Shown: piece after piece, positions 46,676 to 54,144 of the stretch
Layout: each line of letters starts with the position of its first letter
Numbering within the stretch: position 1 is the first letter of the stretch
Source of the DNA: an uncultured Bacteroidia bacterium
Lineage (GTDB): Bacteria; Bacteroidota; Bacteroidia; Bacteroidales; UBA932
DNA length: 64,000 bases
NCBI GenBank assembly: GCA_902774045.1
Contig: CACYGW010000002.1
Coordinates: 35,071 to 99,070 of the forward strand
Reading direction: 5' to 3'
Translations under genes and position numbers: made by a program
Notes under the pieces: generated by a model
The model's input: only the letters and a program-made list of their open reading frames with translations
What the model was told of the DNA's origin: nothing
The model's database searches: none

Positions 46676-48274
46676 ATGGAAAGAAGAACAAGAGTAAGAT
46701 TTGCCCCTTCGCCCACCGGCCCGCTTCATATGGGCGGCGTGCGTACGGCCTTGTACAACTATCTGTACGCCAAACAGAAAGGCGGTGATTTTATTATCAG
46801 GATAGAAGATACTGATTCTCACCGTTTTGTCCCCGGCGCAGAAAAATACATCATTGACGCGCTTTCCTGGTGCGGCATAAAGGCCGACGAGGGTGTGGAC
46901 GAGTCCGGAAACGTCGTATCCGTTCCCAGCGAGCGCCATCCCCATGCTCCCTACCGCCAGAGCGAGCGCAAGCCCATTTACCGCAAATACGCAGAGCAGC
47001 TGGTAGAATCCGGCAACGCATACTATGCCTTTGATACGGCAGAGGAACTGGCAGAATGCAGGGCAAAGACAGAGGCTGCCGGACAGACGTTCATCTATAA
47101 TCAGAAAACCCGTATGGGACTTCGCAACTCCCTCACCCTGGCACCGGAAGAGACAGCCCGCCTCCTTGAGGAGCGCACGGACTGGACCATCCGCTTTAAG
47201 ATGCCGGAGGACAAAATAGTTGCAATGGACGATCTTATCCGCGGCCACATAGAGGTGAATACCGATACTCTTGACGACAAGGTGCTTTGGAAACGTGCCG
47301 ACGAGCTGCCCACCTATCATCTTGCAAACATAGTGGACGACCACCTTATGGAAGTATCGGAGGTTATCCGCGGAGAAGAGTGGCTGCCTTCGCTGCCGCT
47401 GCACTATCTTCTCTACAAGGCCTTTGGCTGGACAGACTCTCAGCCGCGCTTCGCTCACCTGTCCCTGCTTCTTAAGCCGGACGGAAAGGGCAAGCTTAGC
47501 AAGAGGGACGGTGACAAACTTGGCTTCCCCGTATTCCCGCTGAGGTGGGTTAACCCGGAGGGAGAGGTCTCCCGCGGTTACCGCGAGGACGGTTACTTCC
47601 CCGAGGCCTTCGTAAATCTTCTTGCCTTCCTTGGCTGGAACCCCGGCGACGACCGTGAGATGTTTACTCTTGAGGAGCTCGTGCCCGTGTTCTCCCTTGA
47701 CAGAATAGTAAAGTCAGGAGCCAGGTTCAACCCAGAGAAGGCCCGTTGGTATAACCGTGAGTATCTAAGGCTAAAGAGCGACAGCGAGCTTGCTGGTCTG
47801 TTTATCCCCATCCTTGAAGAAAAGGGTCTCAAGGTAGTTGACTGCCCCGTATGCGCGCTTTCCGCAGGGGTATCTTTTGCAGGAGAGGGAGCAGACTTTG
47901 CCAATAAGGTCTATACAAGGGAGTATGTAGAGAAGGTTGTGGCCCACATTAAGGAGAGGGCTACTTTCGTGGCCGATTTCTGGGACATTGCCTCTTATCT
48001 GTTTGTAGGGCCGCAGGAGTTTGTATCCAAGGACGTAGACAAGTTCTGGAAGGAAGAAAACGTAGCTATGATGAAGGAGGCTGTAGAGAACGCCGGAAGC
48101 GATCTGGAGGGCTACATACGCGACAAGGAGTGGCCTATGGGCAAGGTTATGAACTGCCTTAGGCTTGCCCTTACCGGGTCTTCCAGCGGCCTTGGCATTG
48201 CAGACATCATCAGGTTTATTGGCAAGGATGAGTATCACGCCAGAGTAGAATATGCAATTAAAAAACTTTCCTGA
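46676..48274 (+). CDS. gltX: Glutamyl-tRNA synthetase
   Basis: This 532-residue class I enzyme has the N-terminal RFAPSPTGPLHMGGVRTALYN (HIGH-equivalent) and KLSKRDGD (KMSKS-equivalent) motifs and an anticodon-binding domain. It starts 2 bp after ftsZ, so it may be read from the division operon. Confidence 0.96.
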   Translation: MERRTRVRFAPSPTGPLHMGGVRTALYNYLYAKQKGGDFIIRIEDTDSHRFVPGAEKYIIDALSWCGIKADEGVDESGNVVSVPSERHPHAPYRQSERKPIYRKYAEQLVESGNAYYAFDTAEELAECRAKTEAAGQTFIYNQKTRMGLRNSLTLAPEETARLLEERTDWTIRFKMPEDKIVAMDDLIRGHIEVNTDTLDDKVLWKRADELPTYHLANIVDDHLMEVSEVIRGEEWLPSLPLHYLLYKAFGWTDSQPRFAHLSLLLKPDGKGKLSKRDGDKLGFPVFPLRWVNPEGEVSRGYREDGYFPEAFVNLLAFLGWNPGDDREMFTLEELVPVFSLDRIVKSGARFNPEKARWYNREYLRLKSDSELAGLFIPILEEKGLKVVDCPVCALSAGVSFAGEGADFANKVYTREYVEKVVAHIKERATFVADFWDIASYLFVGPQEFVSKDVDKFWKEENVAMMKEAVENAGSDLEGYIRDKEWPMGKVMNCLRLALTGSSSGLGIADIIRFIGKDEYHARVEYAIKKLS

Positions 48275-48275
48275 T

Positions 48276-48713
48276 ATGAGTCTTATAATTGGAATAGCCA
48301 ACGACCACGCCGGAGTAGACTATAAGAACCGTCTTGTCCTTTGGCTGCAGGACCTTGGCCACACTGTGGTAAACTTTGGTACCGACACCACGGACAGTAT
48401 GGATTATGCCGATGTTGCCCATCCCCTTGCAGAAGCCGTTCTGGAGGGAAAGGTTAACCTTGGCATTGCCCTTTGCGGTACGGGAAACGGCATGGCCATT
48501 ACCCTTAACAAACACAAGGGCATACGCGCCGGTCTGGCCTGGTCCAAGGAGATAGGAGAACTGGTAAAACAGCATAACAATGCCAATGTACTTGTGCTTC
48601 CCGCAAGGTTCGTAAGTTATGAGGTTGCTCAGGAAATAGTTAAGGCCTGGCTCACCGTCGATTTCGAAGGAGGAAGGCATCAGCGAAGAATAGACAAAAT
48701 TGATTGCCGGTAA
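48276..48713 (+). CDS. rpiB: Ribose-5-phosphate isomerase B
   Basis: This enzyme interconverts ribose 5-phosphate and ribulose 5-phosphate. It has the RpiB/LacAB motifs GIANDHAGVDYK and CGTGNGMA (catalytic Cys). The ATG at 48276 (MSLIIG) is chosen since it immediately follows the gltX stop; an upstream in-frame ATG would overlap gltX. Length is 145 residues. Confidence 0.94.
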   Translation: MSLIIGIANDHAGVDYKNRLVLWLQDLGHTVVNFGTDTTDSMDYADVAHPLAEAVLEGKVNLGIALCGTGNGMAITLNKHKGIRAGLAWSKEIGELVKQHNNANVLVLPARFVSYEVAQEIVKAWLTVDFEGGRHQRRIDKIDCR

Positions 48714-49573
48714 TGGGACCTTTGGTAGCAGACAATCTTACAGAGAGGTTCTCGCGCAGCATCGAGGACTATCCGCAGGGAATTATCATTCCTGTGGATA
48801 AACCCTACAGGTGGACGTCGGCCGATGTTGTACGTAAGATTAAGTTTGCAGCCAAGAAGCACTTTGGGCAGAAGAATTTAAAGGTGGGGCACGCCGGCAC
48901 GCTGGATCCTCTGGCAACCGGAGTGCTTATCATCTGTATAGGCAAGGCCACCCGTCTTGCAGAGGAGATTCAGCGCAGAGATAAAGAATACGTAGCGGAA
49001 TTAACCTTTGGCGCAACCACCCCCTCCTACGACTTGGAGAAGCCTATCGACAGGTTTTTTAGTGTCGATGGTGTCTGTGCTTCTTCCGTTGCAGACGCCC
49101 TTAATGGCTTTCTGGGAGAGCAGGAGCAGGTTGCTCCCCTCTTTTCTGCAAAGTCCGTAGATGGGGTGCGGGCCTACGAGATTGCCCGCAGGATGTACGG
49201 CACCGGCGGGCTGGACGCAGCGGCAAAGGAGCTTCTGTCAATTCAGAAGATTAATATATCGGAGATAGAACTGCTTTCTTTCATCCCCGGCGGAGAGCCG
49301 CGGGAGCAGGAGGGGCAGAAAATTGAGGCCGGGGAAAAGACACCATCGGCCCGTATAAATGTTACTGATAATTCCTCTCTCGCCCTACCCAGGGCGAGCA
49401 TACGCGTAGCGTGCAGCAAGGGGACTTATATCCGCGCGCTGGCAAGGGATATCGGGGAGGCGCTGGGAACGGGGGCGCATCTAAGCGGCCTTAGGCGCAC
49501 GGGGTGCGGAGAGTTTAAATCGGACCGCACAATTTCCGTAGAGGCTGCGGCGGCCCTGCTGGCGGCAGAATAA
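48713..49573 (+). CDS. truB: tRNA pseudouridine-55 synthase TruB
   Basis: It makes pseudouridine 55 in the tRNA T-arm. The motif KVGHAGTLDPLATGVL includes the catalytic Asp, and CSKGTYIRALARDIG lies in the C-terminal part. The ATG at 48713 overlaps the rpiB stop (TAATG); an upstream TTG is less likely. An extra ~35-residue segment before the CSKGTYIR motif contains a palindrome-coded stretch. Confidence 0.94.
   Translation: MGPLVADNLTERFSRSIEDYPQGIIIPVDKPYRWTSADVVRKIKFAAKKHFGQKNLKVGHAGTLDPLATGVLIICIGKATRLAEEIQRRDKEYVAELTFGATTPSYDLEKPIDRFFSVDGVCASSVADALNGFLGEQEQVAPLFSAKSVDGVRAYEIARRMYGTGGLDAAAKELLSIQKINISEIELLSFIPGGEPREQEGQKIEAGEKTPSARINVTDNSSLALPRASIRVACSKGTYIRALARDIGEALGTGAHLSGLRRTGCGEFKSDRTISVEAAAALLAAE
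49379..49398. repeat. 8-bp palindrome inside truB
   Basis: CTCGCCCT-ACCC-AGGGCGAG is a perfect inverted repeat within the truB-specific insertion and is translated in frame. Confidence 0.7.
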
Positions 49574-49602
49574 AAGAAAGCATCGGCAAAAAATATAAAA
49601 TT

Positions 49603-50664
49603 ATGGGTATAGCAAGAAAATACAATGTGGGAGGGGTTGGCTTCGAGGTGGTTCTGGAAGAGCCTTTCAAGGCTATGGAGTATTCTCCGGAGGTAATGCA
49701 GCGAATCCTTACCGCGCGGGGTGGAGGCATCGGCCTGGATATACGGCCAACGAGAGCCGGGGACGATGTGCCTCACCGTACCCTTATTCAGGAGCGCTCG
49801 GAGGTTATTCCGGGACAGGGACGCTACGCGCTGGACCTTTCTCAGTTCGAGCCTTTTTTTGCCGATAGCGACCAGGCTCCTGCCTTCAGGCTCACTCTGT
49901 GCCAGGGGCTGGAAAACGCGCCTTCTCTTGGAAAACTTATTACTCATCTTCACGACCAGGATCCTTTCTTTTCCATTTATGAGGATGAGGATTGCCCGCG
50001 GTACGTACTGGACGAGAATCCTGAGACCGGAGAGCACGCTGCAATTCTGGCAATGAGCCGGGATTTCCGTGAGGGAACTCTTTATGTGAAGGAGGGTGTA
50101 CGCAGTTACGGGGTTGTGTTCGAGCTTTCTACGGCCCTTATGATAATGTACACATATAATTCCGCGGCCCATAGCAGGCTGCTTATTCACGCTTCCATTG
50201 TGCGCACGGACGGGCCCGGAGGCCAGGCAAGGATCTTCCTAGGAAAGAGCGGGACGGGCAAGAGCACCCACTCGCGCCTCTGGCTGGAGAATATCCCGGG
50301 AGCGGAGCTGCTTAACGACGATAATCCTGTTCTTGGAATAGAGAACGGCAAGGTGACCGTGTTTGGGTCTCCCTGGAGCGGAAAGACCCCGTGCTACAGG
50401 AACGTCAAGGCGCAGGTCTGCGCCGTTGTGCGCCTGGAGCAGGCTCCGGAGAACAAGATTAGCCGCCTCCAGGGGCTGGAAGCCTACGCTTCCATAATAG
50501 CCTCCAGTTCTGCCATACGCTGGAGTCACGCCATAATGGACAACATTCACGCTACCGCAGAGAAAGTAGTGCTGGGCACCAACTTCTACAAACTGGAATG
50601 CCTTCCCAACCCCGACGCCGCCTGGCTCTGCCACAAAACCATCCAGACCGATATTTGCAAATAG
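49603..50664 (+). CDS. HPr-kinase-like P-loop protein, function unknown
   Basis: This 353-residue protein has a Walker A motif GKSGTGKST near residue 212, followed by LLNDDNPVL and GSPWSGKTPC, resembling the HprK/PEP-carboxykinase fold in Bacteroidales proteins of uncertain role. There is no HPr or PTS gene nearby. The N-terminal half (about 1-190) matches nothing I recognise. It lies 29 bp after truB and just before tRNA-Ser. Calling it phosphoenolpyruvate carboxykinase would be over-interpretation. Confidence 0.75.
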   Translation: MGIARKYNVGGVGFEVVLEEPFKAMEYSPEVMQRILTARGGGIGLDIRPTRAGDDVPHRTLIQERSEVIPGQGRYALDLSQFEPFFADSDQAPAFRLTLCQGLENAPSLGKLITHLHDQDPFFSIYEDEDCPRYVLDENPETGEHAAILAMSRDFREGTLYVKEGVRSYGVVFELSTALMIMYTYNSAAHSRLLIHASIVRTDGPGGQARIFLGKSGTGKSTHSRLWLENIPGAELLNDDNPVLGIENGKVTVFGSPWSGKTPCYRNVKAQVCAVVRLEQAPENKISRLQGLEAYASIIASSSAIRWSHAIMDNIHATAEKVVLGTNFYKLECLPNPDAAWLCHKTIQTDICK

Positions 50665-50684
50665 CAAGAATTTAACTACCTTTG
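50654..50684 (+). promoter_or_regulatory. tRNA-Ser promoter
   Basis: TTTG at 50654-50657, a 19-bp spacer and TACCTTTG at 50677-50684 match the Bacteroidota consensus exactly. The tRNA starts 17 bp later. The -33 box lies within the last codons of the upstream gene. Confidence 0.75.
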
Positions 50685-50700
50685 CATCCCGCAAAGAACT

Positions 50701-50785
50701 GGTGAGTTGTCCGAGTGGTTGAAGGAGCCTGCCTCGAAAACAGGTGTACGGCAACGTACCGGGGGTTCGAATCCCTCACTCACCG
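50701..50785 (+). tRNA. tRNA-Ser(CGA)
   Basis: A 7-bp acceptor stem pairs GGTGAGT (50701) with ACTCACC (50778-50784). The anticodon loop CTCGAAA gives anticodon CGA, a long variable arm is present (GTACGGCAACGTAC) and the T-loop is GGTTCGAATCC. The long variable arm identifies a class II tRNA of the serine type. CCA is not encoded in full (the 3' flank reads GCA). Confidence 0.95.
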
Positions 50786-50797
50786 CAATAAGATAGC

Positions 50798-50834
50798 AAA
50801 AAAGTGCGTCAAGCTTGCTTGAACGCACTTTTTT
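50798..50834 (+). terminator. Terminator after tRNA-Ser
   Basis: AAAAAAGTGCGTCAAG pairs with CTTGAACGCACTTTTTT (one bulge) around a CTTG loop. The A-tract/T-tract flanks make it potentially bidirectional. Confidence 0.85.
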
Positions 50835-50850
50835 GATGGCTTATTGCAAA

Positions 50851-51005
50851 GCCCGCCGCAGGCGGGCAGGGATGTCGCCGAAGGCGAAATCCCGGTGAGT
50901 GAGGGATACCACTCCTCCCTGACGTTCCGGCCGGCGCCTGATGGCGCCAGGGCCCCGCAGGCGAGCGTCAAGGGATGTCGGAGGGCGAAGCCCGACGAAA
51001 TCCCG
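50851..51005. repeat. Cluster of GC-rich palindromic repeats
   Basis: Successive palindromes: GCCCGCC/GGCGGGC (50851-50867); GGGATGTCGCC/GGCGAAATCCC (50869-50893); GGCGCC-TGAT-GGCGCC (50933-50948); and GGGATGTCG...CGACGAAATCCC (50973-51005). The second and last share the ends GGGATGTCG and CGAAATCCC. Confidence 0.8.
50870..50910. repeat. 41-bp repeat copy 1 (contains inverted tRNA-Ser 3' end)
   Basis: Identical over 41 bp to 57404-57444. Bases 50893-50907 (CGGTGAGTGAGGGAT) are the exact reverse complement of the tRNA-Ser 3' end at 50771-50785. Confidence 0.88.
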
Positions 51006-51056
51006 TTTTAGGTATAACCCTAAAAGGGTTTTCATATTCTAGAGCCTATAAATTAT

Positions 51057-51380
51057 CTATAAATGTTCTTTACCTATTTCATTCATTTTTTCTACACGCT
51101 TTTGCGATTCTTCATACATTTCCGAAGTGATGCCGATACGATTGGCATCTTGCGCGGAAAGGTCAAGGACATATTTCTTATTGACGAAATCATATCGTAT
51201 CAAACTGTTTATCATAACATTTTTATCAGTTTGTATACGGTAAATATCCTCATTATTCAGAGTAATACTCTCTCCACCTCCTGGAAAATCTATTCCACCT
51301 TGCTGCTGTGGACTTATTTCATCATTGCAAGAAAGTACCACAAGAACAACACCCAAAACAATAACATTATTTATTTTCAT
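51057..51380 (-). CDS. Small predicted lipoprotein
   Basis: This 107-residue product has a lipoprotein signal (VVLVVLSC, acylated Cys near 18) and a small charged mature domain ending in a helical Lys/Glu-rich tail. I recognise no family. It is the last gene of the AT-rich three-gene operon and lies 33 bp after the 217-residue lipoprotein gene. Its composition is distinctly AT-rich compared with the division cluster, suggesting acquisition by transfer. Confidence 0.7.
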   Translation of the reverse strand: MKINNVIVLGVVLVVLSCNDEISPQQQGGIDFPGGGESITLNNEDIYRIQTDKNVMINSLIRYDFVNKKYVLDLSAQDANRIGITSEMYEESQKRVEKMNEIGKEHL

Positions 51381-51413
51381 CTTTAAATATTTTAAAGTTC
51401 TTCTTATTACTTG

Positions 51414-52067
51414 CTAAATAGGTGAACCATTAGGCTCAAACGCATAACTCTTGTCAAATCTACCTTCAATTAAAAGTTGCTCCTTATCAGATATTTCCGG
51501 GGTTTTTAACATATATTTTCCAGAGCAGAAGTCATTTTTAAAATCAAGAGAATCAATTATTATGTACCCTTCCATTGAGTGTACCGTTTTTGTTTTTAAA
51601 TCAAAAACAATAGCAATCCCGTTATTCGAATCAGAACTGATAAGTGTTGATTTGTCAAGGATAAGTGTTCTCTTTGTCTCTTTTGTTATATATTTAGGAT
51701 TCTCCTCCTCCAAAGATTTATTATACTCTATTTTATAAGGAAGACCTGTTTGTATCTGTCCATTCTCGGTGGTTAGACAAAATTCAATCCTATATTCCGG
51801 ATTGATCACCTTCCCCAATTCTTTGGGTTGTAGTGTTATCAAACCAAACTCAAACATATTATACTGAGGATAAAAAGCCACTACAGGCCAAATGAACTCA
51901 GAGTTCCATCCTCGCCACCTCATGTCAACATATTCTCTGTTATTGACTGTGGCTGTTCCAAATTCTTTATACTCTCCCTTGAGCGACCATTTCTCGCATC
52001 CTACGGTACAAAATGAAAGAAACAACAGGACCGCATATTTCCTCACGATAAGTTTTATTGCCGTCAT
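51414..52067 (-). CDS. Predicted lipoprotein, unknown function
   Basis: This 217-residue product has a signal ending CTVGC with a lipobox-like Cys, then a beta-rich domain. It is AT-rich. It overlaps the upstream Big-domain gene by 4 bp (ATGA), so the two are translationally coupled. No catalytic motif is visible, and it may be a surface-exposed accessory protein of that neighbour. Confidence 0.72.
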   Translation of the reverse strand: MTAIKLIVRKYAVLLFLSFCTVGCEKWSLKGEYKEFGTATVNNREYVDMRWRGWNSEFIWPVVAFYPQYNMFEFGLITLQPKELGKVINPEYRIEFCLTTENGQIQTGLPYKIEYNKSLEEENPKYITKETKRTLILDKSTLISSDSNNGIAIVFDLKTKTVHSMEGYIIIDSLDFKNDFCSGKYMLKTPEISDKEQLLIEGRFDKSYAFEPNGSPI

Positions 52068-53059
52068 GATACCGTTGTTTGATAAATGAAAATTATGGGC
52101 ATAAACTGTATGACCTTGTTGTCAAAATTCAACAAAATCAAAGTATAGTTGTACGTTTGATTATCGGTAGAATTGTTCTTTATAAAATCAAACTCCGACT
52201 CGGACAAAATATCTTTTACCAAAGGTCCCTCATTATCTACTGTAATTTCACGATTCCCTTGTAAAGGACTTAGTACTATTGCTGACATCGGCATCCATTC
52301 GCGGCCTTTGTATTTATCAGGCAAACCTGGAACATAACTTAGATACACTCTTGATGACTCATACAAATCCCACACCTTTTTTGCATCATATAACGTCCCC
52401 TGTGAATCTATATAGAAGATGGTATATGGCGATATATAAATATCCTGAGAGTTTAAATTGATGTGCTGTATTGGGCTTTTGTTTCCAAGATCATCTTCCA
52501 CCTCTAAAAAGGCCGTAACTATTTCGTTTTGGCCCTGTACCTCCACTGTTAAATCTGATTTATCAGACTCAAACCAACGAATTTCTTTATCCTGATATTT
52601 AACGCCCCAATTAAATTTGAGGGCCCCGTTCATCTGCGGCAGGTCATCATTGTATTCTGTATCGATACATTCTGCATGAATTATATATCCTCCAGGGTCG
52701 TGTGAAGAAGAAAGAATATATCGAGGCAATCCCACCATAATGGGCATACTATAATTATTATTATCACATTTTGCTGTAATAATAACAATGCCCTTGCCTT
52801 TTACAGATAGAATACCGGAAGAATTAATAGACGCAATTTCGGGTTTGTCGCTGCTCCATATAACATTTCCCGCAGCAGAAGACAGGCTATATTCCGCTCC
52901 ATCGTAACCGACTTTTGGTCCTATAATTGTTTTTTGCATATCGTCATCAGTCTGGGAGCTCTGCCCCTGAACTGGAGCCGTGTTAAAAATACAGACAAAT
53001 ATGAACGCAATAAGAAATCGAATTCCTACTTTTCGGCCAAGATTATTGTTGAGTTTCAT
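52064..53059 (-). CDS. Secreted protein with bacterial Ig-like (Big2) domain
   Basis: This 331-residue product has a signal peptide ending PVQGQ and a Big2-like domain at about residues 50-110 (VIWSSDKPEIASINSSGI, then GIVIITAKCDNN). The rest is beta-rich and unrecognised. Big domains are usual in surface or adhesion proteins. It is first of three AT-rich genes and is preceded by upstream segment A (53200-53412). Confidence 0.75.
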   Translation of the reverse strand: MKLNNNLGRKVGIRFLIAFIFVCIFNTAPVQGQSSQTDDDMQKTIIGPKVGYDGAEYSLSSAAGNVIWSSDKPEIASINSSGILSVKGKGIVIITAKCDNNNYSMPIMVGLPRYILSSSHDPGGYIIHAECIDTEYNDDLPQMNGALKFNWGVKYQDKEIRWFESDKSDLTVEVQGQNEIVTAFLEVEDDLGNKSPIQHINLNSQDIYISPYTIFYIDSQGTLYDAKKVWDLYESSRVYLSYVPGLPDKYKGREWMPMSAIVLSPLQGNREITVDNEGPLVKDILSESEFDFIKNNSTDNQTYNYTLILLNFDNKVIQFMPIIFIYQTTVS

Positions 53060-53199
53060 AATGTTTAGAATTTTAACGTATCCTTATTTTTCTACCACAC
53101 AGAATACTCCAATATTTTATTATGTTTACCTTTAATTGACGGATGTCCTGTTTTACATCTTTTCTCTTTTTAAAAAGTTACATACAAACTGTTCTGAAC
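53060..53199. other. Leader between upstream segment A and the Big-domain gene
   Basis: This AT-rich stretch has no open frame or hairpin that I can support. It is presumably the 5' leader of the three-gene operon. Confidence 0.4.
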
Positions 53200-53412
53200 C
53201 GCAATTTTTATGCAAAAATGGTTAAAATTTCACACTTGCATGCACTGATGTTTATGGAAACAATCACCAATAGAAGCTACGATATTTAATTTTAATAACT
53301 TACAGGGCTGAAAATTTTTTCTAAAAAATTGATTTTTTTGGCAAGCACAACGCCGCCCTCCGCAAGCAAGATTACTTGCGGAAACGAACAATAAGGATTG
53401 GCTCTTTACAAT
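53200..53412 (-). promoter_or_regulatory. Upstream segment A (related to 57149-57362)
   Basis: About 210 bp collinear with segment B at 57149-57362 at roughly three-quarters identity by eye. Shared blocks include TTACAGGGCTGAAAA, ACTTGCGGAAACGAAC and ATAAGGATTG. It contains CCGCAAG/CTTGCGG, a 7-bp palindrome. It lies immediately upstream of the Big-domain operon on the minus strand, hence a likely promoter and regulatory block. Confidence 0.65.
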
Positions 53413-53556
53413 GAAAAAATTGCAGACCAGTCTTGAAGAGATAATATAGGAGTCATGTATCGGTATTCACCGTAGATTTCTTGCTAAATCTTGCTTTTTA
53501 GGAGACTTTTAGCAGAAAATAATCCAAATAGGAGGTAGTCGCCTGACCTATAACTA

Positions 53557-53640
53557 TACTAGTTGCCGTTCGTGCCCACATTGCTGGGGGCGCCAGCACC
53601 ACTACGGTAGCCAGCTGCAACAGTCGCCATCTGAGAAGAT
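53557..53640 (-). pseudogene. FISUMP-domain remnant
   Basis: On the minus strand a short frame reads AAGYRSGAGAPSNVGTNGN and then a stop. It matches the AAGFRSGAGDLRSVGTRGDY block of the intact protein at 54145-55887. No intact gene surrounds it, so it is a decayed 3' fragment of a paralogue. Confidence 0.75.
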
Positions 53641-53804
53641 GCATCAAAGAACCTGTATAAGATGATAGGAGCCATTATGCATATTGAATATTTTCACCAA
53701 GCCCTGAGAGCCGATGACAGGCGACCTCTGAATTGACCCTTGTTATCGTTAAAATAAGACGGACAGTTTTTGCTTCATTTCCACCAGGAATAACATACAA
53801 CATT
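53641..53804. other. Non-coding stretch between remnants
   Basis: I see nothing identifiable; it is probably eroded sequence from the same lost paralogue. The neighbouring stretch 53413-53556 is likewise featureless. Confidence 0.35.
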
Positions 53805-54026
53805 CTATTTCCTCCCCGGCAGTGCCTGCAAGAGGAATTGTCGTCCGCCAGTTTTCAAACTCTGTTTGGAGATTAGAATCTTCCGCGTCGGGGGTTCTAC
53901 CGTCGAACCCTCTACCTTGAACTTATCAAGGCTGCTTTGCGGGAATCCGACAAACAGAACATCTGTGTCGATATTTTTGATATACCGTTTGGTGACCTTA
54001 TCCAGTATTTCTGATAATTTGGGCAT
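53805..54026 (-). CDS. Doubtful 73-residue reading frame
   Basis: A 73-residue frame beginning MPKLSEILDKVTKRY. It has no signal peptide or known motif and lies among remnants, so it could be a decayed fragment or chance frame. It is listed only because it is the best open frame in this stretch. Confidence 0.2.
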   Translation of the reverse strand: MPKLSEILDKVTKRYIKNIDTDVLFVGFPQSSLDKFKVEGSTVEPPTRKILISKQSLKTGGRQFLLQALPGRK

Positions 54027-54052
54027 TTTCGTTATCGCAAGAAAATGAAAAC

Positions 54053-54096
54053 GCAGGGGGGCACTGACCTTGCAGTCCCGCCCCCCCGCTTTTTCA
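54053..54096 (-). terminator. Terminator of the fimbrillin/FISUMP operon
   Basis: On the minus strand GCGGGGGGGC and GCCCCCCTGC form a stem with one mismatch, followed by TTTTC. It lies about 50 bp after the 580-residue gene's stop. Confidence 0.65.
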
Positions 54097-54144
54097 TTTT
54101 ATGGGTTTCTTTGTACTCTTGTTCTCTTCATCGATAACAAGGGT

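Noticed and set aside
50701..50910. Classical tRNA-integrated island with attL/attR
   Set aside because: The repeated tRNA segment is inverted relative to the tRNA and there is no integrase gene; only a weaker recombination hypothesis is kept in the findings.
51063..51386. Plus-strand 107-residue frame opposite the small lipoprotein
   Set aside because: The opposite strand has a clear lipoprotein signal; the plus frame has no motif and is AT-driven.
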